In this document: positions 12,368 to 22,600 of the stretch, in pieces
How the letters are laid out: every line of letters starts with the position of its first letter
Position numbering within the stretch: the stretch's first letter is position 1
Program-made: the position numbers and the translations under genes
Source of the DNA: Coniochaeta sp. PMI_546
Taxonomy: Eukaryota > Ascomycota > Sordariomycetes > Coniochaetales > Coniochaetaceae
Direction of reading: 5' to 3'
Length of the DNA stretch: 64,000 nt
NCBI GenBank assembly: GCA_021432605.1
Contig: MU271145.1
Location: 2,976,001 to 3,040,000, forward strand
The notes under the pieces: model-generated
The model's input: only the letters and a program-made list of their open reading frames with translations
What the model was told of the DNA's origin: nothing
Databases searched by the model: none

Positions 12368-13333
12368 TGGGCCGAGTCGCAGCAGCAGCAGACGCTCTTG
12401 TTCAGGCCGCGAAACAAAGCGACGAAGAGGTATCGCCGCAAGCGGTCCATCCCTATGGACGAGTTTTCTGATAGTACCGTGGCGGAAGAGTAGCATAGAT
12501 CTTGTGACGGAGCAGACGGACCAATACATAGATTGGAGACGCCGGACGGGACTAGCGCTGTGTTTATAGCATTTGAGCTTGCGCACATGCATAATGTTGA
12601 ACCCATGAGAGTAGAAAGCTCTGGGTTAGCGCGAACATACAATTGATGTCGGAGCGATGGGAGCCGGGGGGATGGGAAATCAAGGGATAGGGGGGGAGGG
12701 AAGGGGTCGTTGTCTGACTTTTCAGGTTGCTACGAGTGCATGGAGTGAGTGGCTACACAGCCAGCCGCTCCTGGTTTGGCGTTTTGTTGTACTGTACATA
12801 CCTACCGTAGATATGTCTCATGCAACGCTCGTTACATACCTTATTCAAAAATGCGAAGTACATGGCACGCCGAGCGGATGGCCTTTCGAGAGGCTGCTTG
12901 ATGGGACATGGTCCGCATTCATAGTAAGGTAGAGCGGTCTGGAGACACTGTCCACGTAAGACAGCTTTCCAGAATATCATAATGTACTGTATCACTTTCA
13001 CTCCATGTTCATAAGTATGTTCAGCTCCTTGCTACTCATTAACACTATATATAATATGCCATGTTCCAGTCCCGACGAGACTATATTCATCCACCCAAGA
13101 AGTGGTGTCCAACACACCAGCCCGCCAGCCCAGTAAACTCCCTCCCCCCCCATCCAGAGCCATGACAAAACTCCAAGTCCACCAGATCCAAAGCCCAATG
13201 ACAGATACAGCCGGCCCTATAAAGCAGAAGATCAAAGTCCAGATGATACAAAGGGGAATAAAGCTGCCCGCCAAAGCCAGAAATGGCAAAAGTATGATAC
13301 AACTCGACTCAACACAGGACACTCGTACACAAA
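12368..13333. other. Intergenic spacer between two converging genes
   Basis: The ubiquitin protease and the polymerase gamma gene run toward each other here, so the stretch should hold their 3' UTRs and polyadenylation sites. I see no ORF with coding character. The pyrimidine and purine runs near 12660-12720 and 13141-13152 are simple sequence. Confidence 0.6.
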
Positions 13334-16300
13334 CTAGAGCCTGCTCGTCTTCCCCCTGACACCGTGCTGATTAGCCCACCACTTCCCGCCATTACTACCA
13401 GCACCCTTGAACCTGGGCTGCCCGATAGCCTCAGTGACAGACACAAATTCCATCTCCGTGGGCATGAGCTGCGCCTGCGCGTGATACGGCAGGACACCGC
13501 CGCCCTTCTTCTTCCTCATACCGGCCTCCGCCTTGCCCGTTGCGGCAGGGGGACCAGCAGCCTTCTTGGCCTCCTTCAGCAGCTCCCTCAGCTCCGCGTC
13601 GCCGGCCGCGATCTGCGCGCGGATGAACCGCATCTGCTCCTCGTGCGACCCGCCCTCCGCCTCCTGCAGCTGCTGCATCACGGGCACGCGGGGGTGGTAC
13701 TCTATCCCGTCCAGCCTCGGCGCGTGCGCCGGGTCGGGCACGATGGACGGGTCGAGGTAGGCCTGGGCACCCCGCTCGAGTAGGGCGGTGATGTCGATGC
13801 TCTCGCCCGGCGGGATGGGGACGGGGTTGCTGGGGGTGACGCAGTCCATGTCCACTTCCTTCCGGAGGACGTGGTCGATGTCCACGGCCGAGAAGAAGGC
13901 GCAGCTCTGCGGCAGGTCGTGGATGCCGACCTGCTGCGCGAACATGGCGCGCGTCCAGAGGTTTGCGACCTGCAGCGCCATGGCGCCGCGGTACTTGTCG
14001 TCTTCCTTGACCAGGTAGCGGATCTCGTCGTGCACCGTTATGGCGAGCCGGCAGGCGATGTTGTACCGTCTGGCGAGGTAGTCCATGGCGACGATGAGCA
14101 GGTGCAGGTAGTCCACGCCGCTGGACTGGATGGCCCAGTTGATGCGCGACGTGAGGTAGGCGCCCTTGTTGATGAAGCGGCCCATCAGGGCTTCCGTTAT
14201 GCCCGCCCCGAGGACCGGGGTGCGCGGCCGCTCCTGCTCGGCGAATTCCTCCAGCTTGTTGAATACGAAGGACTCGGTCCCGCCGCGCCAGAACGGCCGC
14301 TTGTAGAGGGCTTTGCGGTTGGTTTTCGTGCCCTTTGTGGTGGAGTAGAGCTTGGACGCGATCTCGAGCGTCTGCCGTTCACTGAGGGAGGGGTTGAACT
14401 GCCGGAGGAGCTGGGCTGCGAACTTCAGCCCGGCGCCGTAGATACGTCCGTAGTTGAACACCTTGGCGTCGTTGCGGGTTATGCCGAGGATGGCGGCCGT
14501 GCGGCTGTGCAAGTCGGTGCCGGCGGCCTTGGTGCCCTCCAGCGTCATGAAGCCGATTGCGTTGCCGCCGTGGATCTTGAAGGTGGAGTCGCCGACTACG
14601 GATGCGATCCAGAGCTCCTCCGAGTCTACGTCGGCGCCGACAAACACGTAGCCGGGGGGTGCGCGGACCATGGCTTTCAACTCCGAGCCCACGCGGTTCT
14701 TCTTTGCATTGGAGGCTGTGAGCCACGTGTTTTCGACTGCGCGGCGGGTGATTGTGCCCATTGGGATGACCTGGGGGAGGATGAAGCCGCTGCCTGGTTG
14801 ATCGCCGTCTTTCGTCTGCGCTCCTGGTGCCTGTGCGGACTGTGCAGCAGCTGTTGCGTCTAGCTCGTCTTGATATATGACGAGCTGCGACTTTATCCGA
14901 TCCCGAGCGCTGATCCAGTACGAGCACGAGGCGTTCATCTCTAAAGCCTCCTTTGCATATGAGTATTCCGATGAGAGCGTTCCGCTCTCGAAGTAGGCTA
15001 GATAGCCCTTGGCCATGGGATTGGCGACACGGGCGCTCGGCCCGTCTTTATGTGGTAGCTTGAAGTAGGCGTGTTCCCGGTCCTCCTTGAGCGCCTTATC
15101 TGCTTCCTCCTCAGTGAAGCTGCACCGAATCATCTGGAGTTCGGTGTACTTGGCCATCTGGTCCAGTGGCACGCGGAATGTCCAGCCATATGTGTCTGAC
15201 CAGACGAGGGGATTGCCATCCCAGGAAAGCCGAAGCAGTAGCGGTGCTATCCTCGTCCTCACGGTGATGTTTATGGGGGCGTCGTTCTTGGCGAACAGGT
15301 CCTTGTACCATTGCGGCATGCCTGGCTTCTTCTGTCTCGCAGCTGGCCGAGGCGGGTCGTTCTTCTTCTTCCCCTTGACCATCTTGATCTCCTGACCTGA
15401 CCAGTCAAGCTGTCTTAGCCAGGGGTCACTACTCCATTTCTCTTGATCGTCCTTGATCTCCAGGGCTTTCTCAGCCAGTAGTACCAAGCGCTCCTGGACC
15501 GCCTGGTTGAGTTTTTGATATGTCGCCTCTGCATTTGCAAGATACGCATCCCAGGTCCTGTTGACCGGGAGGATGACCGATGAAAGGTGCCTCAGCGCCC
15601 CAAAGCTGACTGGATGTGGACACACTTCGAGGAAGTTGGGGAACACGATCTGGAAGACACGGTGGGTTATGGCCACATCTGCGGCACAGTAGTCCAGCAA
15701 CGTGTCCAGCTTGCCCATCACTCCTGCCCGATCCAAGGTCCCGAAGCCCTCGCGCAGCTCTTTGTCCAGTGTGACATTGAGATGAAACTTGGCAACATCT
15801 CGGAGCGAATTGACCGAGCTCCTCTCCACCCAGAGCTCCTCCTCTTCTTGTATGAAGGCGCTGTTCTTCAATAGCTCCGCGAGCTCAACTGTGGTGTTCT
15901 CCTTGGATATCTTGTCCCTCAATTCCCTGTTCTTCTTGTGCTTCATCCACGTCGGCCGTTGTTGCGAACACATGCCGTTCACGGCCACATGAAGCGACAT
16001 TGTATCGAGGAAGGAGTTCCTCGTCTGCTGGAGGTCATATTCCTCGCGTATCCTAGCGCGGTCGTATCCGACATTGTGGCCCACGATGATCCTCTCTTTT
16101 GTAGGATCTCCAAGCGGCACCAACTGGCGGGGGTTCACCGTCTCGCCCAGCAACCAGGGCGAGAGCCAGGCATACCATGCGTCAGGGCTGGCGGCGCATG
16201 CCATGACGGCAAAAGGGTGCTCTTTCCACATGACTTCGGTATCGAAGCATAGCATATTCGCGTCGGGCGCGTCGACGGCCTCGGTGCGTCCGTCCGGGTA

Positions 16301-16846
16301 GTACTTGGTCCAGCCAGACTTGCGAACCCATCTCCTCGGTTTCGGCAGGGTGGTTGCGCGCGCAAACTTCTTGGCGTATGTCAGGAATGGTTCGGAGGCA
16401 TCGACGCCGAGTTTGTGGAAGTGCTCGTCCAGCGTCTGGCCGACGAGGGGTGGGAGGTCGAATGCGACCGGGGCGGTGTTGTCGTCGGACTTTCCCAGGA
16501 GCTCATGGCGGCGCAGGTGGTCCTCTGCCAACGCTACCAGCTCTGGTGGTGCCCGGAATCTTTCAGCGCGCGGAAAGAGTTGAGGATAGATATGGCTACT
16601 GAGCTGTTGTACACCAATCTCGTTGTAGTGGGCGTCTGAAGAGATGGCCAAGCTGGCGTTAGGTCGTTGTTCGGCAGAGGTCGTAGGCTGGTCGGCGAGA
16701 CCAGACTGGTGCCTGGGATATGATAATGACAGCCATGATGGAAGTCGGTGGTGGTCCCGTGCTGCGCGGTGCCTTGCAAGGCGAATGAAGGTCGGGGTTG
16801 ATGCGCACGATCGTCTACCGGCGATGCCGTGGACGTGGTGTAGCAT
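13334..16846 (-). CDS. MIP1: Mitochondrial DNA polymerase gamma catalytic subunit
   Basis: A family A replicative polymerase that copies and proofreads mitochondrial DNA in the matrix. It is a single exon of 1170 residues. The N-terminus (MLHHVHGIAGRRSCAS...) is rich in Arg and His with almost no acidic residues, fitting a mitochondrial presequence. The 3'-5' exonuclease motifs are present: Exo I in MLCFDTE (about residue 200), Exo II in GHNVGYDR, Exo III in YCAADVAITHR. The polymerase motifs follow: A in GADVDSEELW (about 738), B in RNDAKVFNYGRIYGAG (about 800) and C in ITVHDEIRYLV (about 938). All catalytic acids I can check are intact. A C-terminal extension of about 230 residues follows motif C, as in yeast Mip1. 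Long open frames on the opposite strand (for example 13871-14863) are by-products of GC-rich codon use. It is divergent from the RING gene. Confidence 0.96.
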   Translation of the reverse strand: MLHHVHGIAGRRSCASTPTFIRLARHRAARDHHRLPSWLSLSYPRHQSGLADQPTTSAEQRPNASLAISSDAHYNEIGVQQLSSHIYPQLFPRAERFRAPPELVALAEDHLRRHELLGKSDDNTAPVAFDLPPLVGQTLDEHFHKLGVDASEPFLTYAKKFARATTLPKPRRWVRKSGWTKYYPDGRTEAVDAPDANMLCFDTEVMWKEHPFAVMACAASPDAWYAWLSPWLLGETVNPRQLVPLGDPTKERIIVGHNVGYDRARIREEYDLQQTRNSFLDTMSLHVAVNGMCSQQRPTWMKHKKNRELRDKISKENTTVELAELLKNSAFIQEEEELWVERSSVNSLRDVAKFHLNVTLDKELREGFGTLDRAGVMGKLDTLLDYCAADVAITHRVFQIVFPNFLEVCPHPVSFGALRHLSSVILPVNRTWDAYLANAEATYQKLNQAVQERLVLLAEKALEIKDDQEKWSSDPWLRQLDWSGQEIKMVKGKKKNDPPRPAARQKKPGMPQWYKDLFAKNDAPINITVRTRIAPLLLRLSWDGNPLVWSDTYGWTFRVPLDQMAKYTELQMIRCSFTEEEADKALKEDREHAYFKLPHKDGPSARVANPMAKGYLAYFESGTLSSEYSYAKEALEMNASCSYWISARDRIKSQLVIYQDELDATAAAQSAQAPGAQTKDGDQPGSGFILPQVIPMGTITRRAVENTWLTASNAKKNRVGSELKAMVRAPPGYVFVGADVDSEELWIASVVGDSTFKIHGGNAIGFMTLEGTKAAGTDLHSRTAAILGITRNDAKVFNYGRIYGAGLKFAAQLLRQFNPSLSERQTLEIASKLYSTTKGTKTNRKALYKRPFWRGGTESFVFNKLEEFAEQERPRTPVLGAGITEALMGRFINKGAYLTSRINWAIQSSGVDYLHLLIVAMDYLARRYNIACRLAITVHDEIRYLVKEDDKYRGAMALQVANLWTRAMFAQQVGIHDLPQSCAFFSAVDIDHVLRKEVDMDCVTPSNPVPIPPGESIDITALLERGAQAYLDPSIVPDPAHAPRLDGIEYHPRVPVMQQLQEAEGGSHEEQMRFIRAQIAAGDAELRELLKEAKKAAGPPAATGKAEAGMRKKKGGGVLPYHAQAQLMPTEMEFVSVTEAIGQPRFKGAGSNGGKWWANQHGVRGKTSRL

Positions 16847-17726
16847 CGCGCTATAGATTGAGAAGACGCGATGACTGGGGCGGATTCATTGTCGACGGCT
16901 GTTGCTCAACGGACTCGGCTGGCTTGAGAGGTTGCGCACAATGTGTCGTTGTGTCTACCGTATTGAATAGAGGGTGATCAAGCCATTGACACACGTGGTG
17001 ATCCCTTCAAGCCTTCGAGGGAGTTTGACTCTGATTTCTCATGATTTCAGGGGGCCTGTCATGGCCCCACCACATGTGCACTACCATGCATACCTACAAG
17101 TTCTATGTACACATGTACTGTGGGAGACTAAAAATGCAGGCGTCATGATTGGCCTTGAATTGATCGGCCATTTAAGCTTTCCGATGTACCTCATCCGGTC
17201 GCTACTTCCTACAGTCATGTCATGTAAGATAAGTACCATAGCTGAAGCTCTAGACCTACAATTTAAGGTAATAAGGTACTCATAGTACCTGATCTGATAC
17301 TTTCAGGCAAGTGTCTATGACTTTTCTTAATCTTTGTTATATATTGTAAATCTCCCCTTCTGCCTACCGTATACGTGTGACTTGCACTTACTTGTAGAAA
17401 CAGACATTGACGACGCCGACGTAAAATAGGTACCTATTTAGTACCTCGGGGAAGTGGCGGATGTTTTCTGAAAGGGAGATCCAACCAACCAAAATGGCGG
17501 AAACGGCAGCTGCTGGTTGCAGCACCACGGCATGTCAATCAATCGTATCGCGCCTGCAACCAACTGTCACCCTTTACGTCTGGCCTTTCTACAAACATAC
17601 ATTCGCAACCTGGACTTGACAAATCACCACCACCAGCTGGCGGTGCCACGACATTCTAACGGTTTACATACACTACACGAACAAACTTGCCATCTAGTCT
17701 AGCTTGAACCTTTCTTTCGTTGAATC
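16847..17726. promoter_or_regulatory. Shared upstream region of MIP1 and the RING gene
   Basis: The two flanking genes are transcribed outward from this 880-bp stretch, so it should hold both promoters. It contains a 16-bp perfect palindrome at 17424-17439 and several ATAAGGTAC/AGGTAC-like words near 17255-17290. A TTATATATTG element lies near 17337-17346. No ORF here looks coding. Confidence 0.5.
17424..17439. repeat. 16-bp perfect palindrome AAATAGGTACCTATTT
   Basis: The sequence equals its reverse complement. It shares the central AGGTACCT with the TAAGGTACCTTA palindromes at 760 and 6146, suggesting a family of related sites. It lies about 300 bases before the start of the RING gene. Confidence 0.6.
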
Positions 17727-19010
17727 ATGTCTTCACTTCAGTTCGGCGTCCCTTCGGCTTCCACTTCCAGTAACCACAGACCCATAATTCTTCCACCACC
17801 CCGCGACATTCCCGGACTTCAACACCGGAGCAGCGCCCACAACCACCGATGCCCCCATCACCATCACCATCAACATCACCAATCCCAAATTCGCCCCTCA
17901 GAGCTACGATCCTCAACCTCAACTTCAACCTCAACCCCACGTCACCAACCTTCGCTTTCTTCTCTTTCTTCACGGCCAGCATATTCTTCTTCGTCTAGGA
18001 CCTCCAGTTCTTCTTCTATACCCACGCAGAGCGCTACATCTTTTTCACACTGGGCAACCCAAGATCCCTTCGATTTCGTCCCCCGCCCCCGCCGCTCCGT
18101 TCTTACTTCGTGGGCGTTCAGCAACAACCATTCTTCCGAGAGGCGGCCACCGAGCCGTCCTCTTCCCTTTGCACCGTCACCTCCCACGAGTCAATCAGGT
18201 GCTCGTCAAGCTCCTCGCCAGCGGCCCGGTACACCTGACAACATCTCTAGCACGTCGGCCACGTCGACTGCATCAACGGCATCAACGGTCTCAGACTCCG
18301 AGCCCGACCTGCCCACCACAACCATGCCTGCGCCCACCAGGCAAACCCGGAAGCGGCGAGCAACAAACGACGTACCGTCATCGAGTCCCTCGGAAAGCCC
18401 CGCCCCGTCGACAAGAAGCAGCAAGCGCCGCGCCCCCCAGCGGGCCTCGACGTCTTCCGCCGACAAGCCAGAAGCGTCCTCGTGGCGAGAAGCGGCACCA
18501 TCAAAACGTACTGCCTCTCTACGGCGGACCGGCACCAAGACAGAGCCTGCCGAGGAACTCATAGTCTTCGAGTCGTCGGACATCGAAGAAGATAGCGGCC
18601 TAAAAGTCATTGATCTGGTGGACAAAGACGAGGTACCCGAGGAGGTAGCCGAGCCAGAGCCAAAGGAGAAGAATACCGTCAGGCTAGGGACATTCCAGTG
18701 TGTCATATGCATGGACGACGTCACTGACCTGACGGTCACGCATTGTGGTATGTTTTGTCCTCTACCTAACTAAACCTCCTATTCTCGGGAAAATAGATCG
18801 CTAACTCTTTCCCCAGGCCACCTCTTCTGCTCCGAATGCCTGCACTCCTCGCTGCACATCGACGTAAGCAAGAAAGTCTGTCCCATCTGCCGCCAAAAAG
18901 TCGAGACCAACCCGGCCGCCGGCAAGTTCACGTCGAAATCCAAGGGCTTCTGGCCGCTGGAGCTGAAGCTCATGACGACGAAACGGAGTGGCAAGCGGGC
19001 TGCAAGGTGA
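17727..19010 (+). CDS. RING E3 ligase with SUMO-interacting motifs, Slx8-like
   Basis: Probably a SUMO-targeted ubiquitin ligase: SUMO-modified proteins would be bound through SIMs and ubiquitinated through the RING, in the nucleus. Exons are 17727-18747 and 18817-19010, giving 404 residues. The N-terminal half is low-complexity (His, Ser, Thr, Pro), with basic patches such as TRKRRAT and SSKRRAPQR that could be nuclear signals. Two candidate SIMs lie side by side near residues 275-300: ELIVFESSDIEED and KVIDLVDKDE. The C3HC4 RING begins at about residue 324 (CVICMDD, HCGHLFCSECL, CPICRQKV); the intron splits the Gly of HCGH. All eight zinc ligands are present. Slx8 and RNF4-type ligases have this RING-at-the-end layout, but similarity outside the RING is too weak for certainty. 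It converges on NUP192. Confidence 0.85.
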
Positions 19011-19686
19011 CAGGATGCGCGCTGTCTGGAACTCACCCGAAAACCTTTAGAGATAAGACTGGGGTGAGGATACCCGATGCGGTGTCTTGAATATCATCCG
19101 TGAAGAAGAAAGCAGGAGCAGGGATGACCCAAGCATGGAGTCCACATATCTGATATAGACGAGCACGCACTTGGCTGGAGCGTTCGTCGTGAGGGAAACA
19201 CTCCACTTCCGTCTTGTCGGATGTGTTTGTTGGTCCTGCGATGGACAGCATGGAACGTCAGAAGGACTTGAAATATAGCAAGGAACGCCTCGCCACGGAA
19301 AGGCAGGGCCATGGTTGATGGATATCTTGTTGGGGCCTCGTGGAATCAGGGCCGTAGAGAGAGATGGTTTCCTTCTGGTAGATACCCCCCCTTTGCATGC
19401 ATATCGAGGCCAGGAAGGTGAGGCAGGGATTCGGCGTTCTGGAAGCATTTTGATTTTAGAGCTTGGTGTACATTAATCAATGAACATCTCTTTCCCTACG
19501 ACAGGACATGTTGGGACAGTCAGTACCTTCGCGTAAAATTGCTCGAAGAACAGATCTATCACATGCATTGTATACTCCTGAGTATCAAAACGGCTATCCT
19601 ATCTGAATGTCTATCTATCCATGACGGGATGGCATCCTACGCCTTGACTCCCCACAGCCTCATATCCAGGTTTTCCGCACCCTGTT
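19011..19686. other. 3' spacer between the RING gene and NUP192
   Basis: The two genes converge here. I see only 3' UTR-like sequence and no ORF with coding character. Confidence 0.6.
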
Positions 19687-22600
19687 TTAGTGAAACAACA
19701 CAGGCGTACCCTTCGGCCGCTCAGAAGGCATCTGTCCATCCTCGAACTGCATACACAAACAATGATCAGCAACCATCCCCGCAAAAGTTCATATATCTAT
19801 TCAAAGAAGGCAAAAAGGGGGAAGACGATCGGGGGTCCGGGAAGTACTCACATCCAGAAAATCCGTCGCCGTAATGAGAAGCATAAACGCCTCCGCCAAC
19901 TCCTCGATCCTCTCCTCCAGGTCCATCTGCACCTTTCCAAGAGCCGCATTCGCACCACCGCCCACGCTCGTCGCCCCCTTGCCCCCGATCCCCACACTCC
20001 GCTTGAGCACGTGCACCACCAGGCCGCGCGACTGGCTCAGGAACCGCCTCCCCTGCAGGACATTGGCGCTGCCCTGCCGCAGGACGGCGGCGGCCACGAC
20101 GCGCGTCACCCGCACGAGGAGGCCGTAGTGCTTCTCCAGGGCCGCCGCGTCGGAGGCGTCGATTTCCAGCTCCGGGTCGGCTGCGAAGAGGCCCGATGTC
20201 TCGAGGACGCGGAGCAGGTTGGCGTGGAGGACGTACTTTGCGCCCGCTTTGGTGTGGGCGAGGTGTAGGAGGAGGGAGAGTTTGGACGAGATGTAGAATT
20301 CTTGCGATGGGTCGCCTGTTTCGACAGGTTGGGTTAGATATGGTGGGAAAGGGGGCTTGGGGTTTAGGAAAACGAAAACTTACCGCCGGCACGGATAATG
20401 TCGAGCCATTCCTGCAAGAGCGTCTTGAGGCTGTCGACGAGGATGCCGATGAAGTTCAGCCGGTTGAGCGTCTCTACCACCTGCGTGTCATCCTCGTTCT
20501 GGCCGAGGTTCACGAAGGCGCCGAGCAGGATCATTGCTGCCGTCTGGCAGCTTGGATCGCTGCCGTAGGCGTCGTCGCATATGACGTTGAGCAGACGCTC
20601 GCCGTATACCTGTATCGCCTTGGCCGTCTTTTGCCGCGCCGAGATGAAGCCATGGCCGTTATCGAGAATGCCAGTGATGTACCGGTAGCAGATGCTGTAG
20701 TATATCGACCGTAGGTCCGCATCACCTGCCCATCTGCCGATGGCGTTGAGGCAGATTTGGAACAGCTGGAAGAGCTTGTCACTCAGTGGCGTGCCCTTGG
20801 CTACAGCCCCCGATCCTATCGACGCGGCGGATTCAGGCGCAAACTCGATCTTGAAGAGTAACACCTTGGCGAGCTTGGCGAGCTCAAAAGCCTCCGCTTG
20901 GCCCTCGACGCTGAAGGTCTCCAGACTAGGCAAGATGGCTTGAAGAGCTTGTTGGAAGAGCGAGGCCCTGTCTGTGCCCTTGAACTCGTTGGTCTCAACC
21001 AGAACCAAGACAAGCTTGGTCCAAGCCTGGAGAACACGGAGGCGGGTAGCCGCCAGGCTCTTGGCCCGGTTGGAGTAGATGAGATACTGGATGAGCTTCG
21101 CCTCTTCCTCCTCGACGGCTGAGAGTTCGTTTTGCGGTATGATCTGGCCCGCGTTTCGTGACTCGTTGTGTTTGAGCAGCAGGAGCTCTTCGACTTTGGG
21201 GATCTCGAATGCCACCACACCATCTATTTCCTCCGTGCACGACTTCAAATCAAGATTCTTATGAAATCTGAATTCCGGTTCAATTATGTCCCACAGGCTG
21301 GTGTCCTGGACGAAGTCGTACAGGTGGAACACGTTCGGCACGGTGATGGGTTCGTTCTCATCCCCCTTCACTTGGCCCGCTAGGGCGTCCAGGATCTCTC
21401 TCTTGACCATAGGCATGCGGTTCTGAGAGACACTGCATAATTCCATGGCGATGTACCCAAAGACCATGCCTCTCAGGGCGAGGAAATCAATGTAGGCAAG
21501 AGAGCCGTCGACGAAAAGAAAGTCGGGGGTGGTCAACTCCTGGCCGTCCCATCTCAGCTGCGGGTCAATGAGAACCTCACGGAGAAGCAGGTGAAAGGGG
21601 AATTTGAGTGCCCGCAGCTCGTCCAGCACAAGAGCCGACGAGAGGCGGGAGCTCCATAGCACTTGAAGAATACGCATGGCCTTCGTCTTGAGAGTGACTA
21701 GCCATCCTGAGATGCCGTCCTGTTCGTTCTCTCCGAACGGAACCTCCAGGAGAATGCTGAGAAGGTTGTGGAAAAGAGAGCTCTGGGTGTCGAATGCACT
21801 TCGGGGCTCGATGGTGAGCTTGTTGACTCCGCAGCGGAATCCTAGGAGCTGATGCGCAATCGTCGGCTGATCCGGATTGGCCTTTAATGTCTCATACAGG
21901 AAATTAAGGATGTATATCTTGCTTAGGTAGTTTTCGCTTTCCGTCTTGCGCCCGAAGTCGAGAGTCATGGTCAGTTCGGAAGACAGGGAGACGGCAATAG
22001 CCTCAGCGTTTCCGTCTGCCTCAAGGGCGACGATGGCCTTGTTGCGGTGTGCATGTCGTCCTGCCCCGGGGTTCCAAGCAGAGATAATCTTCGACGATGT
22101 CGAGATCTTCTCAAGGAGTTTGAGGCAGGCTAAAGTGAGTGGCGAGTAACCAATGCCGCAGTATCGACCAAGATCAACCACAAGATTTAGGTGGTTCATC
22201 AGACCGTCATCGAATGAGGCGTACGCGGCGTTTGCTACTGTCTGTCGACGCTGACCAGACTGCGTCTTCACAAGGGGACGAACCAGGTCAAGGTAGGTAG
22301 CTTGCATATCCAACACCTTTGTCACCACCTCGATAGCTCGGAGGATACCCAGGATGAGGGGAGAGTCTGGAGCAGCGTTACCGACCTCGCCTGCGTCTTG
22401 ATGGATCGTGCTGAACAATGCATCCATTACTTTATCATTGAACATCCACTCCATCACACGAGCAAAAGGGTGCAGCCTAACATAAGTGGCCAGGTCTGTT
22501 GTCGAGATTGCTGAGTCAATAGCGATACCTCCTTCGTTACCGAGAATAATCAAGTTTTCGTTGAAGGTCGATAGACAAGCCATGGCGAATTCGAGGCAAC

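Noticed and set aside
13871-14863. 330-codon open frame on the plus strand inside MIP1
   Set aside because: It is the mirror of GC-rich codons in the conserved polymerase domain; the product has no recognisable content, and MIP1 motifs on the other strand are complete.
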